From Solirubrobacteraceae bacterium (GTDB lineage Bacteria > Actinomycetota > Thermoleophilia > Solirubrobacterales > Solirubrobacteraceae), in contig JAUJME010000105.1 of the NCBI GenBank assembly GCA_030447005.1, positions 1 through 5,862 of the forward strand: DNA of 5,862 nt. Direction: 5' to 3'. Every line of letters starts with the position of its first letter. The first letter of the stretch is position 1. The translations under genes were made by a program, and so were the position numbers. The notes beneath the pieces are model-generated. The model had not been told where the DNA came from. It saw only the letters and a program-made list of their open reading frames with translations, and made no database searches. Shown in pieces: positions 4,276 to 5,862 of the stretch.

Positions 4276-5862
4276 ATGGCGAGGTCCCGCGGCACGCGGT
4301 TCAAGGTGGCGGTCGGCGCAGTGGCGCTCGGCCTGGTGGCTCCCGGGGTCGCGCTCGCACACGTCGAGCGCCCGTCGTACTGGCCTGACCCGGCGCCCGA
4401 CACCTCGGTCACGCCGCCGGCCGGCGGCGCGGTCCCGACCGCGCGGTCGCTGAGCTCCGCGGCGCCCAGGCCGCGCTCGGCCCGAGACCGCCGCCGCGGC
4501 AGGACCCGCCGCACCCCCAAGGCGCCCGGCACGCTCCGGGTCGTCTGCCAGGGCGCGAAGGGCATCCAGTCGCTGGCGCTCGCCAAGGTGTCGATCCGCG
4601 AGGCGCGCACGCAGGGCTGGCGGCTCCGCCCGAGCCAGCCGCTGCTCCGCTACACCGCCAGGAAGGCCCGCCTGATGCTGCGCATCAACCGGCGCCTTGC
4701 CTCCAAGTGCCGGTTCGACTCGGTCCAGAAGGCGGTCGACGCCTCTCACAACAACGACCGGATCGTGATCATGCCGGGGACCTACACCGAGCCCGAGTCG
4801 CGCGCCAAGCCGACCAACGACCCGCGCTGCAACCCGTCGCTGCTGCAGAAGGACGCCAGCGGCAGCCCGGCGCCGAGCTACGAGTACCAGGTCACCTGCC
4901 CCCACGACCAGAACCTCGTCTACGTCGCGGGGCGCGCCGTGGTCGGCAAGCCGCTCCCGCAGCCGCGCTCGGACCGCCGCGGCATCCCGAAGCAGGAGCT
5001 CGGCCCGTGCGTGCGCTGCAACCTCCAGATCGAGGGCAGCGGCCCGAAGCCCGAGGACGTGATCATCGACGCCGGCGACCGGTACGAGGGCTCAGGGCCG
5101 GAGGCCAAGCCGCTCGCGCACGCCAAGGACGTCGTCCTGCGCGTCGACCGCGCCGACGGCTTCGTCGGGCGCAACTTCCTCATGCGCGGCGCCCGCGAGC
5201 ACGGCTTCTACACCGAGGAGACCGACGGCGTCCTGCTCGACCGCACGAAGTTCTTCTGGAACGCCGACTACGGCCACCTGGCCTTCACGAGCGACCACCA
5301 GCTCGTCAAGAACTGCGACGGGATGGGCGCGGGCGACGCCGCGATCTACCCGGGCGCCGCGCCCGAGACGGGCTCCCAGCGGACCGCCTTCTATCCGGAC
5401 GCCCCGCGGGCCAACACGGTGGTCACCCTCTGCGACATGCGCAACTCGGCGCTCGGCTACTCGGGCTCGATGGGCAACGCCGTCCGCATCACCAACAACC
5501 ACATCTACGGCAACACGACGGGCATCGCCAGCGACACCTTTTCCTCCGCCGGCCACCCCGGCTTCCCGGCCGACAGCGCCGAGGTCGACCACAACTTCAT
5601 CTACTCCAACAACTTCAACGTCTACGACAAGAAGTCGCCGGTCAAGCCGCTCGTCACCGTGCCGATCGGCACCGGGATCATCTACGCGGGCATGAACGAC
5701 GCCCGCGTCCACGACAACTGGTTCTTCGACAACTGGCGCTTCGGCACGATGCTGTTCGCCGTACCCGACGCGCTCACGAGCTACGGCGGGCCCGAGGGCG
5801 ACGTCTATCCCGGCGTCTCCTGCCCGGGCGCGCCGGACAACGGGATCTCGACCTCCTGCGGG
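4276..5862 (+). CDS. Secreted right-handed parallel beta-helix protein, 3' end beyond the window
   Basis: The frame stays open to the last base, giving 529 residues without a stop. Residues 1-28 form a Sec-type signal peptide: a basic start, a hydrophobic core, and ALA before a likely cut at 28/29. A Pro/Ala/Ser linker with an Arg cluster follows (about 62-82). The segment FDSVQKAVDASHNNDRIVIM (147-166) leading into PGTYTEPE (167-174) is the usual N-terminal entry of beta-helix proteins. DVIIDAGDRY (261-270) fits an early strand. Coil-like repeats rich in Asn, Asp and aromatic residues start near 296, 319, 342, 382, 403, 436 and 476; the tightest spacings are 21-24 residues, as expected for helical turns. 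Examples are VRITNNHIYGN (403-413) and VDHNFIYSNN (437-446). Ten cysteines include a CxxC (245-248), suggesting disulfides outside the cell. Such folds occur in polysaccharide lyases, surface adhesins and NosD-like proteins. I see no catalytic signature, so function is open. It may or may not share the HOT transcript. Confidence 0.88.
   Translation, partial: MARSRGTRFKVAVGAVALGLVAPGVALAHVERPSYWPDPAPDTSVTPPAGGAVPTARSLSSAAPRPRSARDRRRGRTRRTPKAPGTLRVVCQGAKGIQSLALAKVSIREARTQGWRLRPSQPLLRYTARKARLMLRINRRLASKCRFDSVQKAVDASHNNDRIVIMPGTYTEPESRAKPTNDPRCNPSLLQKDASGSPAPSYEYQVTCPHDQNLVYVAGRAVVGKPLPQPRSDRRGIPKQELGPCVRCNLQIEGSGPKPEDVIIDAGDRYEGSGPEAKPLAHAKDVVLRVDRADGFVGRNFLMRGAREHGFYTEETDGVLLDRTKFFWNADYGHLAFTSDHQLVKNCDGMGAGDAAIYPGAAPETGSQRTAFYPDAPRANTVVTLCDMRNSALGYSGSMGNAVRITNNHIYGNTTGIASDTFSSAGHPGFPADSAEVDHNFIYSNNFNVYDKKSPVKPLVTVPIGTGIIYAGMNDARVHDNWFFDNWRFGTMLFAVPDALTSYGGPEGDVYPGVSCPGAPDNGISTSCG

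Noticed and set aside
4111..4905. Minus-strand open frame of 264 codons opposite the end of HOT and the start of the beta-helix gene
   Set aside because: It spans the boundary of two supported plus-strand genes and has no recognisable motif.
5092..5712. Minus-strand open frame of 206 codons opposite the beta-helix domain
   Set aside because: Val/Asp/Gly/Arg shadow composition; the opposite strand shows clear beta-helix repeats.

Overview
The window is very GC-rich DNA in which almost every third codon position is G or C. This, together with the gene families present, points to a high-GC bacterium, most likely an actinobacterium. A Thermoleophilia/Solirubrobacterales-type host would fit the secreted beta-helix protein, but that placement is an inference. 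I see no tRNA, rRNA, CRISPR array, insertion sequence or other mobile element, and no stretch over 300 bases without a gene.

Layout. (1) Positions 1-591, plus strand: the 3' part of meaB, the GTPase chaperone of B12-dependent acyl-CoA mutases. It is followed 9 bases later by a small helical protein of unknown function (start 601). (2) Minus strand, 2903 down to 753: an apparent three-gene operon. It holds a GlcD/D-2-hydroxyglutarate-dehydrogenase-type FAD oxidoreductase, a 65-residue two-helix membrane protein, and a four-helix membrane protein. The last gene runs tail-to-tail into the helical protein gene, and the two open frames overlap by 409 bases. (3) Position 2925 to 4202, plus strand: a hydroxyacid-oxoacid transhydrogenase (HOT, the ADHFE1 type of iron-dependent alcohol dehydrogenase). 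It is divergent from the FAD enzyme with only 21 bases between the start codons. (4) From 4276 to the window end: a secreted right-handed parallel beta-helix protein, cut off by the window edge.

How the genes may work together. The divergent pair is the most informative part. In animals, HOT oxidises 4-hydroxybutyrate to succinic semialdehyde while reducing 2-oxoglutarate to D-2-hydroxyglutarate, and a separate FAD enzyme (D2HGDH) reoxidises D-2-hydroxyglutarate. Finding both families head-to-head suggests a compact bacterial module that regenerates its own co-substrate and passes electrons to a flavin. The substrates are inferred from family knowledge, not shown by the sequence. The two small membrane proteins behind the FAD gene are unrecognised; they could serve that enzyme or be unrelated passengers.
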